A stretch of DNA of 40,997 bases from Microcystis aeruginosa LEGE 91341 (GCF_015206885.1 NZ_JADEXY010000019.1:1-40997), one strand, 5' to 3'; shown: positions 27,098-35,844, numbered from the stretch's first letter. Numbers and translations are program-made. Notes: a model not told the origin generated them from the sequence alone.

Positions 27098-28585
27098 TTA
27101 AGAAGACGTACTAAAAATGATTTTACCATCTTTTACCGCCACTAAACGCAAAGTTAAAGGTCCAGATGTATTGGTTTTACTAGCAGCAACTGCCTCAAGT
27201 GTCTCGATAGCATTACCAGACTTTTTCACTTGACCAATAAAGTTAACTACCGTAGTTAATAAACCATCTTCCACTTGAATTGATCCTAAAACTCCCGCAC
27301 TTCTAGCGCGAAATTGAGCCGAAGCTAAAAGTAAATCTAAGCGCTTTTGTAGGTCCTCTTCTGTCATATTTTGGGGATCAATGGAAACGGCAGCGATTAC
27401 CTGTTTCTCCTCAAAAACTCTTTGATTGGGAACCACATCAGCAAAGACACGAATCTCGGTTTCTCCTAAGACATAATTACCTGCGGAAAGGATTCTCACC
27501 ACATATTCTTTACCGTCCTGTAATTGTTGACTTAACTGTTCTACCTGTGCTTTTGTGATCTTAATTAAACGCTGGTCAAAATTAGGCTGATTTGGTTGGG
27601 TGGCACGGATAGCATTCATATTTGCTTCCCGCAATAACTTATCGATAACGGTGACAATAGCTTGGGGATCAACAATACGAAAAGCTCCAAAAGATAACAC
27701 CTGTCCCCGGAAAATAGCGATTTGTTTTTCCCGCAATTCTTGATAGGTTTGATAGTATTGTTCTAAAACTTCTACTTCCCGCTTAAGAAAAGCCATTTGG
27801 GTTTCTAAATCCTTTAATTTTCCCTCGCGCTGTTCCAAAGCAAAATTTTTATCCACAATCGATCGATCGAGTTCTCCAATACGTTGATCCCGGCGATCAA
27901 TTTCTAGCTGTAGGGTTTTTTGTTGAGTTTCCAACTGTTGAAGTCGCGCTTGTCTGGTTGTTAATAACTTTTGTTGATTAGCTAACTCTTTATCTCTAAC
28001 TTGAAGGGTGGTTTGTAGTTGATTTATCTGACTAGAAAGAATTGATTTTTGTTGGGACAATTGATCCCGTTGACTGATTAACTGCGCTTTTTGATTAGTT
28101 AAAATAACTCGTTCATTATTTAAATTAGCCACTTCCTTGCGAAACTTTTCCAACTGTCCCGAAACTAATCGCAAACGTTGACGAGAAGCTTGATAATTTT
28201 TATTAAGAACCTCTAGACGTTTCTGCACAGCTATCTGTTCACTTTTAGCCGTTTTTAAAGCCTTTTCCACCTGATTTTTTTGTTCGGTGGTTTCTCTTAC
28301 CTGACTTTCCAAATCCTTAATAGCAGCACGACGTTCATTTAAAAGGCGATCCAGTTCAAAAACCCCTTGACGCAGGGATTTACTAGAAGCAAACAAGACA
28401 ATTAAAGTCGAGCCGGCGATAAAAATTCCCGTTACAATCGTCATCAAAGTGGCGGTTTGTTTCGGACGCAGATTAAATAAACGCATCCTTTTCTTACCGA
28501 TACGGCTACCTATGCGATCGCCAATCGCTGCTATCAGACCACCTAAAACCACGATGGCCAAAACTAAAATATAAGCGCTAGTCAT
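27098..28585 (-). CDS. DUF3084 coiled-coil membrane protein
   Basis: This 495-residue protein has two N-terminal membrane helices (about 3-22 and 45-68) and a long coiled coil (about 75-285, rich in Gln, Glu, Lys and Leu heptads). A C-terminal globular DUF3084 domain follows (about 300-495, GQVLSFGAFRIVDPQAI, YVVRILSAGNYVLGE). The family is cyanobacterial and of unknown function. It starts 7 bases after the ntcA stop and so is probably cotranscribed with ntcA. Confidence 0.88.
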   Translation of the reverse strand: MTSAYILVLAIVVLGGLIAAIGDRIGSRIGKKRMRLFNLRPKQTATLMTIVTGIFIAGSTLIVLFASSKSLRQGVFELDRLLNERRAAIKDLESQVRETTEQKNQVEKALKTAKSEQIAVQKRLEVLNKNYQASRQRLRLVSGQLEKFRKEVANLNNERVILTNQKAQLISQRDQLSQQKSILSSQINQLQTTLQVRDKELANQQKLLTTRQARLQQLETQQKTLQLEIDRRDQRIGELDRSIVDKNFALEQREGKLKDLETQMAFLKREVEVLEQYYQTYQELREKQIAIFRGQVLSFGAFRIVDPQAIVTVIDKLLREANMNAIRATQPNQPNFDQRLIKITKAQVEQLSQQLQDGKEYVVRILSAGNYVLGETEIRVFADVVPNQRVFEEKQVIAAVSIDPQNMTEEDLQKRLDLLLASAQFRARSAGVLGSIQVEDGLLTTVVNFIGQVKKSGNAIETLEAVAASKTNTSGPLTLRLVAVKDGKIIFSTSS

Positions 28586-28592
28586 CCAGAAT

Positions 28593-29270
28593 TTAAGTAA
28601 ATTGTTGACTGAGAGCGACGGGATTATGGACGGTAATTTTCTTCTTGTAAATTGAGACCATTTCCTGATCCCGCAGCTCTCCCAATAAACGAGTGACAGT
28701 GACGCGGGTAGAACCGATCGCTTCTGCGATCGCTTGGTGAGACAATTTTAGATCCACCCGGATGCCATCGGTGGTGGGAACCCCAAAATCACGACAGAGA
28801 ATTAATAAAAAACTGACCAAACGTGAACCCATATCCCGGTGAGCTAAGGTTTCGATCATCATTTCCGTTTGTAGAATCCGCGAGGACAAACCCTGCAGCA
28901 TCAACATTGATAAATCGGGATTATTGCGAAGGGATCTTTCTACCTGATCGATCGGGGCCGAGAGTAATTCTACCGGAGTAAAAGCCACAGCATGATAAAA
29001 ACGATCCGATCGCTGACCAGTCAGTAAGGATAACACACCAAAGACGCTATTTTCCCGCAGTAGAGCCACGGTAATTTCTTCTCCCGCTTCATAGACTCGC
29101 GACAACTTAACGGCTCCTTTCAGCAAAAAATAGACTCTTTCGGCGGGATCTCCAGGGAAAAAGATCGTTTTGCCACGCTCGAACAACTCCACCACCGGGG
29201 GGAAATTGCCGCTGCCGATTCGACGGAACACATCTGCTAGGGGTTTATCTTGTATTAATGATAAGTCCAT
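28593..29270 (-). CDS. ntcA: Global nitrogen regulator NtcA
   Basis: This 225-residue CRP/FNR-family activator binds 2-oxoglutarate and controls nitrogen assimilation in cyanobacteria. The effector domain spans about 25-140 ([35 protein letters not shown]), the dimer helix follows, and the DNA-reading helix is in [23 protein letters not shown] 29270 gives the canonical start [19 protein letters not shown]; an upstream ATG at 29333 adds 21 non-conserved residues. A DUF3084 gene follows at 7 bases. fabI is divergent. Confidence 0.97.
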   Translation of the reverse strand: MDLSLIQDKPLADVFRRIGSGNFPPVVELFERGKTIFFPGDPAERVYFLLKGAVKLSRVYEAGEEITVALLRENSVFGVLSLLTGQRSDRFYHAVAFTPVELLSAPIDQVERSLRNNPDLSMLMLQGLSSRILQTEMMIETLAHRDMGSRLVSFLLILCRDFGVPTTDGIRVDLKLSHQAIAEAIGSTRVTVTRLLGELRDQEMVSIYKKKITVHNPVALSQQFT

Positions 29271-29415
29271 CTCACATCCAAAAAAGGGGAAAATTGTTTT
29301 TATTATCCAACGAGTGTCACCTCTATTAAACACAACCGCTGCCTAAACTGGGAAAAGTTTTAGGCGCTTTTTGCCAGACAATGGGGAAGGGGTGATCATT
29401 GCTGCCCCTTTATCT

Positions 29416-29430
29416 GTATCCCTATTATAC
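29416..29430. promoter_or_regulatory. Possible imperfect NtcA site between ntcA and fabI
   Basis: GTA and TAC are separated by 9 bases here (the consensus spacing is 8), within an AT-rich stretch containing a -10-like TATTAT at 29423-29428. It lies about 55 bases before fabI and about 145 before ntcA. NtcA autoregulation is known, but the spacing is wrong by one. Confidence 0.25.
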
Positions 29431-29484
29431 CGAATCTCGCTGGGGTCGGCTATTGGGGAGATTTTTGTAAGAGAAACGAGAACT

Positions 29485-30261
29485 ATGTTAGATTTAACGG
29501 GAAAAAACGCCCTAGTGACAGGAATTGCCAATAATCGCTCGATCGCTTGGGGAATTGCCCAACAACTCCATCAAGCTGGTGCAAATATCGGTGTCACCTA
29601 TCTCCCCGACGAAAAAGGCCGTTTTGAGAAAAAAGTGCGAGAATTGGCCGATGAACTTAATCCCGCTTTTTATGTCCCCTGCGATGTCCAAAATGACCAA
29701 CAGGTAGAAGATACTTTCGCTACAGTGGCGGAAAAATGGGGTAAACTGGATATTTTGATTCACTGTCTCGCTTTTGCCGATAAAGAGGGTTTAACGGGCG
29801 ATTTTACCGCCATTCCCCGGGAAGCTTTCACTAAGTCCCTAGATATTAGCACTTTTTCCCTAACTCGTCTAGCGCGATCGGCTAAACCTTTGATGACGGA
29901 AGGGGGAAGTATTATCACTCTTACCTATCTCGGTGGTGTCAAGGTAATTCCTAACTATAATTTAATGGGGGTGGCAAAAGCTGGTTTAGAAATGAGTGTT
30001 CGCTATTTAGCCGCGGAATTAGGGGGCCAAAAGATCCGAGTTAATGGTATTTCTGCCGGTCCAATTCGCACCTTAGCATCTTCGGCCGTGGGGGGAATTC
30101 TTGATATGATCCATCATGTGGAAGAAATCGCTCCTTTACATCGCACGGTGACACAAATTGAGGTGGGAAATACGGCCGCTTTTTTAGCCAGTGATCTTGC
30201 TAGTGGTATTACTGGTCAGATTATTTATGTAGATTCCGGTTACGAAATTATGGGAATGTAG
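29485..30261 (+). CDS. fabI: Enoyl-ACP reductase
   Basis: This 258-residue NADH-dependent reductase carries out the last step of each fatty-acid elongation round. It is a short-chain dehydrogenase with the modified nucleotide loop TGIANNRSIAWGIA and the active-site Tyr 158 and Lys 165 (Y-x6-K in NYNLMGVAKAG). It also has NGISAGPIRTLA and ends near IIYVDSGYEIMGM. ATG 29485 is the family start. It is divergent from ntcA. Confidence 0.96.
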   Translation: MLDLTGKNALVTGIANNRSIAWGIAQQLHQAGANIGVTYLPDEKGRFEKKVRELADELNPAFYVPCDVQNDQQVEDTFATVAEKWGKLDILIHCLAFADKEGLTGDFTAIPREAFTKSLDISTFSLTRLARSAKPLMTEGGSIITLTYLGGVKVIPNYNLMGVAKAGLEMSVRYLAAELGGQKIRVNGISAGPIRTLASSAVGGILDMIHHVEEIAPLHRTVTQIEVGNTAAFLASDLASGITGQIIYVDSGYEIMGM

Positions 30262-30267
30262 TTTTAT

Positions 30268-30297
30268 TCAGTTATTAGTTATTAGTTATTAGTGTCA
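30268..30297. repeat. AGTTATT heptamer repeats
   Basis: About three copies of a 7-base AGTTATT/CAGTTAT repeat lie just after the fabI stop, of the same family as those at 11304, 16880 and 23522. Confidence 0.6.
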
Positions 30298-30299
30298 CG

Positions 30300-30372
30300 G
30301 GGTTCTGAAGGGGGATTTTTGACTTCTTTGGGGTTAATTGCGATCGGTCTGAAGGTTCGTTTAGTTTTTTAA
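30300..30372 (-). repeat. Fragment of TPR-gene leader repeat
   Basis: Read on the minus strand this encodes AINPKEVKNPPSEPRD, matching the leader KAINPKEVKNTPPEPSD of the TPR protein at 40.2 kb and its partial copies at 38.1 and 39.1 kb. No start or downstream gene body is present, so it is a stray fragment beside the insertion sequence. Confidence 0.6.
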
Positions 30373-31223
30373 CAATAGACCTCTTGCAAAAGTCTTAAGT
30401 CGATCCTTGTACAGCAACATTTTTGAAGATTATCAACTACTAATAAATAATTAACTGCAAGTCCCTCCCATTATTGTTTCTATCGTTTGTTTTCGGATTT
30501 ATGCAAGAAGTCTTTAGTTTTTCTTTTTTCTTTTTTTTATGAGGAATTTGACTGTTTTGATGGATTTTCTGAATTCCTTGATAGCCTTTATCCCCTAATA
30601 TTTCTATTTCCTTATTTAACCTTATTTTGCTCTCTTTCCACAGTCGAAAATCATGGACTCTTCCTTTCTCACAACGGACACAGATTACCTGCTCGCTTTT
30701 TTGATCAGCAACGACTTGCGACTTTAATGTGTGGTATCTCTGCTTGCCACTATAGCATGATTTCTGTTTTTTTTTGGTCTTTCTATCTCCTGTTCTGACA
30801 CATCCACCACTATTACTTCTATTTCACTATTACTTTCTAATAGGGCTTTTTTTCCAGGTAGATTAAACAGACCTGATTTGATGAGAATATTCTCTACTTT
30901 CCTAACAATTCTATACGCCGTTGATTCGTTAATCCCCCAACTATTTCCCAGATGAAAATAGGTGCGATATTCTCGCCAATATTCTAATGTTATTAGTAGT
31001 TGGTCTTCCGTACTCAATTTGCTAGGTCTACCTGTCTTTTTTTGTCAAACTTTTTCTGCCTTTAGGACTGTTACCATATCCTTAAATGTATCTGGATACA
31101 CGCCACACAAGCGTTTGAACTCTGTTGGCTTTAAAGTTTTTACTTGTTCGTAAGTCATCTTTCAATCTTAACTCTTGGACTATTTTATCCTATTTTGTCT
31201 AGACTTATGTAAGAGATCTATTG
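30373..31223 (-). mobile_element. Decayed IS5-like insertion sequence
   Basis: This 851-bp element has imperfect terminal repeats: CAATAGACCTCTTGCAAAAG at the left, and its inverted relative CAATAGATCTCTTACATAAG at the right (19 of 22 match over 22 bases). Both flanks show TAA (30370-30372 and 31224-31226), a plausible 3-bp target duplication as in the IS1031/IS427 groups of IS5. The transposase on the minus strand is broken. The first 128 bases recur at 40870-40997 with one difference. Confidence 0.8.
30450..31158 (-). pseudogene. IS5-like transposase, non-functional
   Basis: The protein starts at ATG 31158 (MTYEQVKTLKPTEFKRLCGV) and meets an in-frame TGA at 31045-31047. It continues as STEDQLLITLEYWREYRTYF, with a DNA-binding helix-turn-helix, to the first catalytic Asp in VVDVSEQEIERP. 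At a run of nine A (CCA AAA AAA AAC) a -1 shift is needed to go on to YSGKQRYHTLKSQV and the second Asp in ILGDKGYQG. The last 50 or so residues with the catalytic Glu are replaced by unrelated codons from about 30515. With a stop and a missing Glu it cannot work. Confidence 0.75.
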
Positions 31224-31225
31224 TA

Positions 31226-31305
31226 ACATCAATCCCTCGCATCCTTAAACCTTTGGCGATCGCATTAGAACCCCTTTCATCCAGTGCGATCGCTTTAGCT
31301 TTGTC
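31226..31305 (-). pseudogene. DUF5615-like toxin fragment
   Basis: Read on the minus strand this encodes KAIALDERGSNAIAKGLRMR followed by GIDV, close to the start of DUF5615 proteins (LDEH...AIAEGLRRRGIDVTTT). The frame ends at the IS end. The sequence on the other side of the IS does not continue the protein, so more than a clean insertion has happened. No proper start codon is seen. Three GCGATCGC octamers lie in and beside this stretch. Confidence 0.5.
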
Positions 31306-31367
31306 AACTGCGATCGCTGGTCGGCATTGTTAAGTTTTCTTGAACGGGCGATTTTTGTGATCAAGAG

Positions 31368-31498
31368 TAGAACCATCAATATTTATGGTTCGGTTGACTC
31401 TTGGTATGATACGAATGTCTGTGGAGAAATGGGTGTTATACACTCCTGTCAAATTAAATTTGACAACTAGAGATCGCTTTTCGGTGGGAACAGAGAAT
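31368..31498 (+). pseudogene. Duplicated 3' end of the SH3-like gene
   Basis: The stretch aligns without gaps to 32036-32166 at an offset of 668 bases, with about 12 differences in 131. It encodes RTINIYGSVDSWYDTNVCGE and ends at a matching TAG (31468-31470). The 5' three quarters of the gene are missing and there is no start, so it is a fragment. Confidence 0.8.
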
Positions 31499-31601
31499 TA
31501 GATAAAAAATACTAATATTTTGTCGCCATCAGGTTCTAGCCGCGATTCAATTGAGTATAAAATAATCTCAGAAAAAGCCGCCAGCAAATGTCAAATCAAC
31601 C

Positions 31602-32138
31602 ATGAAAAAAATTATTTTGATTTCTAGTCTATCTTTAACAATGATAGTCGGTGCTTCCTGGGCAAAACCCAATATAGTTTTGGCTCAAACTTGTAATTAC
31701 TTTGCCGGAACTGCTGTGACGGGAAAAAGCATTAACATCGATTTATGTTCGATTGTTCCGGCTAGTTCGCGTAGTGTTGACTTTGTTTATTATTTAGGAA
31801 ATCAACGACTGGTTAGCCAAGCTAATTGTGATAACGGAACTTGGACGACTTTTCCCGAAAGACAAATTCATCGTCCCCGCTCTCAGGCGACTCAAACAAT
31901 GCTAGAGGTGGTGTGTAGTTACAGATTAGATAGTTCTCAATCCACATCAAGAATCGCTACAGCAATAGTGTTTTCTCCACCATCAAATGTGAGAACATCC
32001 CCCAATGGCAATATCATCTGTTCAGTCAGAGAACGTAGAACCATCAATATTTATGGTTCGGTTGGCTCTTGGTATTATACGAATGTCTGTGGGGAAATGG
32101 GTGTTATACATTCCAGTCAAATTAAATTTGCCAACTAG
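31602..32138 (+). CDS. Secreted SH3-like domain protein
   Basis: This 178-residue protein has a signal peptide (about residues 1-28, ending VLAQT). A Cys-containing beta domain (about 30-125) is followed by an SH3b-like C-terminal domain (SNVRTSPNGNIICSV, then INIYGSVGSWYYTNVCGE, GVIHSSQIKFA). SH3b domains on exported proteins often bind peptidoglycan or other envelope partners. It is preceded by an AT-rich stretch with TATAAAAT at 31556-31563 as a possible -10. A partial copy of its 3' end lies 668 bases upstream. Confidence 0.7.
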   Translation: MKKIILISSLSLTMIVGASWAKPNIVLAQTCNYFAGTAVTGKSINIDLCSIVPASSRSVDFVYYLGNQRLVSQANCDNGTWTTFPERQIHRPRSQATQTMLEVVCSYRLDSSQSTSRIATAIVFSPPSNVRTSPNGNIICSVRERRTINIYGSVGSWYYTNVCGEMGVIHSSQIKFAN

Positions 32139-33810
32139 AGAGCGCTTTTCTACGGGAACACAGAAACGGGTAGAATCGATCAATGCAGTTGTTTTCTTTC
32201 GAGGTGTCGTCATTAATAAGAAAGCTACCCGTTCCTTAGCCGGTATTGCCGGAATTGTCGCCGTTGCCACCTTAATCAGTAAGGTTTTTGGTTTAGTCCG
32301 CGAACAGGTAATCGCCGCTGCCTACGGTGTCGGGCCAGTGGTGAACGCCTACGCTTTTGCCTACGTTATCCCCGGTTTTCTGTTAATTCTCCTTGGTGGT
32401 ATTAACGGCCCCTTTCATAGTGCTTTGGTCAGTGTTTTGGCCAAAAGAGATAAATCCGAGTCCGCGCCGATTGTCGAGACTATTACCACCCTAGTCAGTG
32501 CGATTTTATTAGCTGTCACCGTCTTTTTAATCGTTTTTGCCAATATTTTTATCGATGTTCTCGCTCCCGGTTTAGATGCCGCCACCCGCAGCATGGCCAT
32601 TCAACAACTGCAAATTATGGCCCCCATGGCGGTTTTAGCCGGTTTAATCGGCATCGGTTTCGGTACTCTCAACGCAGCCGACCAATACTGGCTACCGAGT
32701 CTCAGTCCGCTTTTTTCCAGTGTGGCGGTGATTATCGGGGTGGGTTTGCTGGCCTGGTTTGTTGGCGATCGCATTGATGAGCCGCAATATGTGCAACTGG
32801 GGGGTTTTGTCCTCGCCGGCGGTACTCTCGTTGGGGCGCTCTGGCAATGGTTAGCACAAGTGGGCGCACAAGTCAAGGCAGGTTTAGGAAAATTAACATT
32901 TCGTTGGGATTGGCGGATACCGGGGGTGTCGGAGGTGTTGCGGGTGATGATTCCGGCGACCTTATCTTCGGGAATGTTGCATATTAACGTTTATACTGAC
33001 CTCTTTTTCGCTTCTTTTATCGAAAATGCCGCCGCTTCCATGCGTTACGCCAGTTTTATCGTTCTCACGCCCTTGGGCATCATGTCTAACATGATTCTCG
33101 TGCCGTTTATGCCGATATTTTCTCGACTGACGGAACCGGAAAATAGGGGAGAATTGAAGCAAAGAATCCGTCAGGGTTTATTATTGACGGCTTTAACCAT
33201 GTTACCCTTCACCGCTATCTTTATCGCCCTCGCTTTCCCAGTAGTGCGAGTTATCTATCAACGGGGTGCCTTTAATCTGGCTGCCTCGGAACAGGTGGTT
33301 CCCGTATTAATGGCCTACGGTTTCGGGATGTTTTTCTATCTCGGTCGCGACGTTTTAGTACGAGTGTTCTATGCTTTGGGTGATGGCGAAACTCCTTTTA
33401 AGGTGAGTATGGTAAATATTTTTCTCAATGGTGCGCTGGATTTCCTCTTGTATAGACCTTTTGGTACTCCGGGGATTGTTTTAGCAACCGTGGGGGTTAA
33501 TATCCTTTCTATGGGCATTTTTACGGTGATTTTAAATCGTCGTTTAGGAGGTTTACCCTTAGGAGAATGGGGTTTATCCTTATTGGGATTAACGGTAATT
33601 ACAATGCTTTCTGGTGTTGCTAGTTGGGGCGCTAGTTGGGGTTGGGAAAAGGTTTTCGGTGCTGGTAATATTTTCCTACAATTATTACAGTTAGGTTTGG
33701 CTTCGACTGTAGCAGTGGGTTTATTCCTCCTCGGTGCGATGTTATTGAAGTTACCTGAATTAGACCTATTAATCTCGCGAGTTCGTCAGAAGTTCTTGAA
33801 AAAATCTTAG
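32128..33810 (+). CDS. murJ: Lipid II flippase MurJ
   Basis: This is a membrane protein of the MviN/MurJ family with about 14 helices that moves lipid II across the inner membrane for peptidoglycan synthesis. Conserved blocks include ATLISKVFGLVREQVIAAAY, a proline-glycine rich YVIPGFLLILLGGINGPFH, and GRDVLVRVFYALGDGETPFK. Homology begins at about 32215 (NKKATRSLAG). No ATG or GTG lies close by: the in-frame choices are TTG 32128, ATG 32083 inside the previous gene, or a rare ATT at 32212. I give TTG 32128 with low certainty. The duplicated 3' sequence of the SH3 gene directly precedes it, so the original start may have been altered. Confidence 0.85.
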   Translation: MPTRERFSTGTQKRVESINAVVFFRGVVINKKATRSLAGIAGIVAVATLISKVFGLVREQVIAAAYGVGPVVNAYAFAYVIPGFLLILLGGINGPFHSALVSVLAKRDKSESAPIVETITTLVSAILLAVTVFLIVFANIFIDVLAPGLDAATRSMAIQQLQIMAPMAVLAGLIGIGFGTLNAADQYWLPSLSPLFSSVAVIIGVGLLAWFVGDRIDEPQYVQLGGFVLAGGTLVGALWQWLAQVGAQVKAGLGKLTFRWDWRIPGVSEVLRVMIPATLSSGMLHINVYTDLFFASFIENAAASMRYASFIVLTPLGIMSNMILVPFMPIFSRLTEPENRGELKQRIRQGLLLTALTMLPFTAIFIALAFPVVRVIYQRGAFNLAASEQVVPVLMAYGFGMFFYLGRDVLVRVFYALGDGETPFKVSMVNIFLNGALDFLLYRPFGTPGIVLATVGVNILSMGIFTVILNRRLGGLPLGEWGLSLLGLTVITMLSGVASWGASWGWEKVFGAGNIFLQLLQLGLASTVAVGLFLLGAMLLKLPELDLLISRVRQKFLKKS

Positions 33811-33851
33811 GTTTAAGTTGCTGCCTCACCTCATCATTACATACTATCAGG

Positions 33852-34502
33852 TTATTTATTTTTAGGAATTGGGGGAAGTTGCGGTGATTTTCGGCGAGAA
33901 TTAGAACCGGATATTTTCGGAGGTAGGGGTGCAGAATTGCGATTAGATAAACTTTGAAGGCTCTTTTTCATATTAGCAGGTTCCGGCAGTTCTAGAGTTA
34001 CCCCTTCCCTAGCAGTCATTGTTTCCTCTGGTAGGCATAAATCAAAAACAAAGGCAGAATTATTGGTTAAGTCAGCGAATTCTAATTTGATAATCTCTGG
34101 AGAGGATGCTAGTGCTAATAAAGGTTCAATTTCGGTTTTAATTAACTGTTCTAATTGAGCCAGATAATTGCTCTTAACAGGAGTAACAATTAAAGTTAAG
34201 GTTTCTTGCCAACCTTGCCCCTCTAATTCTGCCAGAATATCCCCATAACAGCGAATTTGCCAGCTACCTATTCCTAAATCTCGATAGGAAAAAATTTCCA
34301 GCCAACCCCCGGCATCCGATCGATAATAATGGGTATATCGTTCACTACTTTCGGGAGATTCGTAATCGATACGCACTTCAATATGAGCAAAAGGAGAATC
34401 CAGACGGGCCAAGAGACGATAGTTTCCCGATACAATTTCTAGGGAATTAGTAGAAATTGTGCATCCGTGATTCTCCCCTTGTTTTTGCAGTATAAATTCC
34501 AT
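33852..34502 (-). CDS. Conserved hypothetical protein, 216 aa
   Basis: A beta-rich N-terminal domain (about 1-110; YRLLARLDSPFAHIEVRIDY, GIGSWQIRCYGDI) is followed by a helical part and a Pro/Ser/Lys-rich disordered tail from about residue 170 (NSAPLPPKISG). No family is recognised. It lies 41 bases after hisS on the same strand and converges with murJ. A place in the coaT-hisS transcript is likely; the role is unknown. Confidence 0.65.
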   Translation of the reverse strand: MEFILQKQGENHGCTISTNSLEIVSGNYRLLARLDSPFAHIEVRIDYESPESSERYTHYYRSDAGGWLEIFSYRDLGIGSWQIRCYGDILAELEGQGWQETLTLIVTPVKSNYLAQLEQLIKTEIEPLLALASSPEIIKLEFADLTNNSAFVFDLCLPEETMTAREGVTLELPEPANMKKSLQSLSNRNSAPLPPKISGSNSRRKSPQLPPIPKNK

Positions 34503-34543
34503 AATCTTAGCCTAGGCCTAATGTTTCCCCTTGACGCTAAAAC

Positions 34544-35824
34544 TTAGGATTTGTGCCGGGAGATTTGCGCTTTTAATTCCCCTGCTTGTGTCAATAAATC
34601 CGCTTGAGTTAGACTAATTTGCTCTTGGGTGGCCATCCATTTTAGTTGTACCGTGCCATTTTCAGCCTCAGCATCCCCCAAAATTATACAGCCCACGGCC
34701 TTGGCTCGATCGGCCCGTTTAAATTGTTTCCCGAAAGCGCTGCCACTCAAGTCTAACTCGACGCTAAACCCCAATCCGCGTAATTGCTGCGCTAGTACCA
34801 CACTGCGGGCCTCAGCTTTTTCTCCTTTGGAGACGAGATAAAAATCGGGAACCAAAAAAGATAAAGACTGCTTTTGTTGTAATAATATAATCAGACGTTC
34901 TAAACCGATCGCCCAACCCACTGCTGGTGTGTCTGGACCGCCTAATTGAGCTATTAAACCATCATAACGACCACCACCGCAAACCGTGGCTTGAGCACCT
35001 AAATCATCGGACTGAATTTCAAAGGCCGTATGGGTGTAATAGTCCAATCCTCGCACTAAACAGGGATTAAGATTATAGATAACTCCCAAATCAGTTAGTA
35101 AAGATTGTACCCGTTCAAAATGCTTTTGAGAATCACTACCGAGGTGTTCAAGAATACTGGGGGCATTCTTACAGATAATCTTGGTTTTTTCGTCCTTACT
35201 ATCTAAAATTCGCAGGGGATTTTTTTCTAATCTCTGTTGAGAATCTGCGTCTAAATCAGCTTTGTAGGGAGTCAAATAATCTAGCAAGGCCTGACGATAA
35301 TTTTGCCTATCTTGGGCATTTCCCAGGGAATTAAGGTCTAATTTTAGGTTTTCTAGCCCCACAGCTTTTAATATCTCGCTGGCAAGGGTAATTACTTCCA
35401 CATCCGCCCTAGGGTCATCACTTCCCAACAATTCGACCCCGATTTGATGAAACTGTCGCTGCCTACCCGCTTGCGGACGTTCATAACGAAACATCGGCCC
35501 CTTATACCAGAGTCTTTGTACTCCTCCGGCGGCCTGTAATTTGTGTTCAATGTAGGCGCGAACGACCCCAGCCGTTCCTTCCGGTCGCAAAGTCAGGGAA
35601 CGTTGACCGCGATCGAGGAAACTGTACATTTCTTTACCTACCACGTCCGTCGCTTCCCCGATACCCCGTTCAAAAAGTTGCGTCTGTTCAAAAATGGGAG
35701 TTCGTATCTCTTGATACAGCGCAGTCCCTAAAATTCTGCTGGCAGTTTCCTCTAACCACTGCCAGTAACCGACCTCCGCCGGTAAAATATCTTTTGTGCC
35801 TCGGATTGCCTGGATTTCGCCCAT
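34544..35824 (-). CDS. hisS: Histidyl-tRNA synthetase
   Basis: This 426-residue class II synthetase charges tRNA-His. Class II motifs are visible: motif 2 around FRYERPQAGRQRQFHQIGVE, the histidine-specific LVRGLDYYTHTAFE, the GGGRYDGL loop, and motif 3 with GWAIGLERLI. The anticodon-binding domain is at the C-terminus (about 325-420). The start ATG precedes the conserved IRGTKDILP. It is 20 bases downstream of the P-type ATPase gene. Confidence 0.96.
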   Translation of the reverse strand: MGEIQAIRGTKDILPAEVGYWQWLEETASRILGTALYQEIRTPIFEQTQLFERGIGEATDVVGKEMYSFLDRGQRSLTLRPEGTAGVVRAYIEHKLQAAGGVQRLWYKGPMFRYERPQAGRQRQFHQIGVELLGSDDPRADVEVITLASEILKAVGLENLKLDLNSLGNAQDRQNYRQALLDYLTPYKADLDADSQQRLEKNPLRILDSKDEKTKIICKNAPSILEHLGSDSQKHFERVQSLLTDLGVIYNLNPCLVRGLDYYTHTAFEIQSDDLGAQATVCGGGRYDGLIAQLGGPDTPAVGWAIGLERLIILLQQKQSLSFLVPDFYLVSKGEKAEARSVVLAQQLRGLGFSVELDLSGSAFGKQFKRADRAKAVGCIILGDAEAENGTVQLKWMATQEQISLTQADLLTQAGELKAQISRHKS

Positions 35825-35844
35825 AGTTCTCTGTATTTTTATCC

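Noticed and set aside
30487-30798. Plus-strand open frame across the IS
   Set aside because: It is antisense to the transposase, has no family resemblance and no ribosome site.
31250-31320. Three GCGATCGC octamers spaced 24-30 bases apart look like a repeat array
   Set aside because: These are HIP1 sites, abundant throughout this type of genome; spacing and surrounding sequence are not regular enough for CRISPR or an iteron.
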